Shown here one piece after another: positions 63,246-64,000 of a DNA stretch of 64,000 nt; the first letter of the stretch is position 1; each line of letters begins with the position of its first letter. The notes beneath the pieces are model-generated. The model saw nothing but the letters and a program-made list of their open reading frames with translations. It did no database searches and was not told where the DNA came from. Origin of the DNA: Bacillota bacterium (GTDB lineage: Bacteria; Bacillota; Clostridia; Oscillospirales; Ruminococcaceae); assembly GCA_029572815.1 (NCBI GenBank), contig JAKPUQ010000089.1:173432-237431 (forward strand). Reading direction: 5' to 3'. Both the position numbers and the translations under genes were made by a program.

Positions 63246-63809
63246 ATGAGTGACAAGGCAAGGATGACTACACATAAGGTGTTTCTGCTTCCTGACTATG
63301 AAAAGGAAGGGGAGTACCTCACAAAAATGCACAGCGTTGGCTGGAAGCTTGAGAGAGTATCGGGATTTTCTCAGCATTTTGTAAAGTGTGAGCCCGAAAA
63401 TGTGGTGTATAAGCTGGACTACGCCGCAAATACCACAAACTATCCCGAGTACATAAAGATGTTCGCGGACTACGGCTGGGAGCACTGCGGCAGGGTAATG
63501 GGCTTTGATTATTTCCGCAGGAACGCTGACGGGCTCTCCGAAGAAGAAATGGAGATATTCAGCGATCCCCAGTCAAAGCTGGACATGATGAAAAGGGTGA
63601 TACTCACCAGAATGACGCCCCTGCTCATCATATTCTTCATGGGGATACTGCCCAATATGTATATGATCGTCGTTAATTCCATGAATTGGGACCGCTCAAC
63701 ACTTCTTTTTCTGGCGGTTTTATATCTGGGAGTGTTTGCATTGTATGTTTCCATATTCATATACTGCATCAGAGGGTTCAGGAAGCTGAAAAAGAAATAC
63801 ACGGAATAA
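63246..63809 (+). CDS. DUF2812 family membrane protein
   Basis: 187 aa. The N-terminal DUF2812 domain (residues about 8-105) contains EYLTKMHSVGWKLERVSGF and YPEYIKMFADYGWEHCGRV with conserved Trp residues; two TM helices follow (about 120-142 and 150-178) and a basic tail. DUF2812 genes are regularly paired with PadR genes, as here. Their role is not established; the module may sense or answer membrane stress. AGGAGG lies upstream of ATG 63246. Confidence 0.93.
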   Translation: MSDKARMTTHKVFLLPDYEKEGEYLTKMHSVGWKLERVSGFSQHFVKCEPENVVYKLDYAANTTNYPEYIKMFADYGWEHCGRVMGFDYFRRNADGLSEEEMEIFSDPQSKLDMMKRVILTRMTPLLIIFFMGILPNMYMIVVNSMNWDRSTLLFLAVLYLGVFALYVSIFIYCIRGFRKLKKKYTE

Positions 63810-63841
63810 TTAAAAATCTCAGAAGCGCAAGTTAATGAGGT

Positions 63842-64000
63842 AAATCAAAATTTAGCTTCGCTAAATTTTGATTTGAGTTTAGAGTTGAGAGTTTAGAGTT
63901 GAAAGTTGTGGAGTCGCCTGCGGCGACAATATTTAAATATTGTGAGCGAAGCGAACACATTAACTCTCAACTCTCAACTTTCAACTATCAACTTAGCGCA
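63842..64000. repeat. Compound inverted-repeat element (dispersed repeat family)
   Basis: Starts with a perfect 15-bp inverted repeat around TTC (63842-63856/63860-63874), then tandem GTTTAGAGTTGAGA-like units (63875-63908), the hairpin GTCGCC-TGC-GGCGAC (63913-63927), the perfect palindrome CAATATTTAAATATTG (63927-63942) and inverted copies ACTCTCAACTCTCAACTTTC up to the window end. Related units occur at 32648-32727. No ORF is inside, so it resembles a non-autonomous mobile or REP-like element; its right end is cut off by the window. Confidence 0.75.

Overview
The window looks like a chromosomal piece of a cellulolytic Ruminococcus (Clostridia, Gram-positive, R. flavefaciens/R. albus type). 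The strongest pointer is a secreted GH9 endoglucanase with a CBM3c-like module, a Thr-rich linker and a C-terminal dockerin (60314-62746). Consensus TTGACA-17-TATAAT promoters, strong GGAGG ribosome binding sites, a Spo0A-type DNA-binding domain, DUF2812/PadR and a TIGR04086 protein fit the same group. The species call is inference.

Layout. 1-2863 (minus): LolD/MacB-type ABC exporter, the permease broken by two homopolymer indels. 3176-5024: a frameshifted unknown gene and a DUF6688-like membrane protein. 5125-5447 (minus): tRNA-Gly, tRNA-Arg and tRNA-His in one transcript. 5987-13931: an unknown membrane protein, then an unusual cluster joining two sugar-importer permeases, an HlyD-type adaptor, a MacB-core-like protein and a large solute-binding lipoprotein. 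14168-18120: two DUF4190-like paralogues (one frameshifted), DUF2752, a Wzx/MATE-like flippase and deoD. 18353-20420 (minus): NatAB-like ABC-2 transporter. 20869-32645: eight-gene operon with a giant solute-binding protein, four sugar-type permeases, an NHL/TPR protein, YIP1 and DUF5696. 32793-34607: membrane glycerophosphodiesterase.

35069-50663 is an intact S10-spc-alpha ribosomal superoperon (rpsJ to rplQ, with secY, adk, map, a KOW protein, infA and rpoA), preceded by a leader of about 320 nt that holds an intrinsic terminator. Then come yajC and a TIGR04086 membrane protein. On the minus strand lie a PhoB/PhoR-like two-component system with HtrA (51808-55690), a Spo0A-like protein with a degenerate receiver (55813-56496), and four tandem Tim44-like/zinc-ribbon membrane proteins (56552-60033). 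Rightmost are the GH9 cellulase, a PadR/DUF2812 pair with three operator-like palindromes, and a dispersed inverted-repeat element.

How the parts relate: both sugar-type ABC clusters lack an ATPase, so a shared MsmX-like ATPase elsewhere is likely; with the cellulase they suggest plant-polysaccharide use. The TCS-HtrA operon looks like an envelope-stress module. Seven likely single-base indels, mostly in homopolymers, break five genes. They look more like sequencing error than biology, but they hit several surface-protein genes and merit checking.
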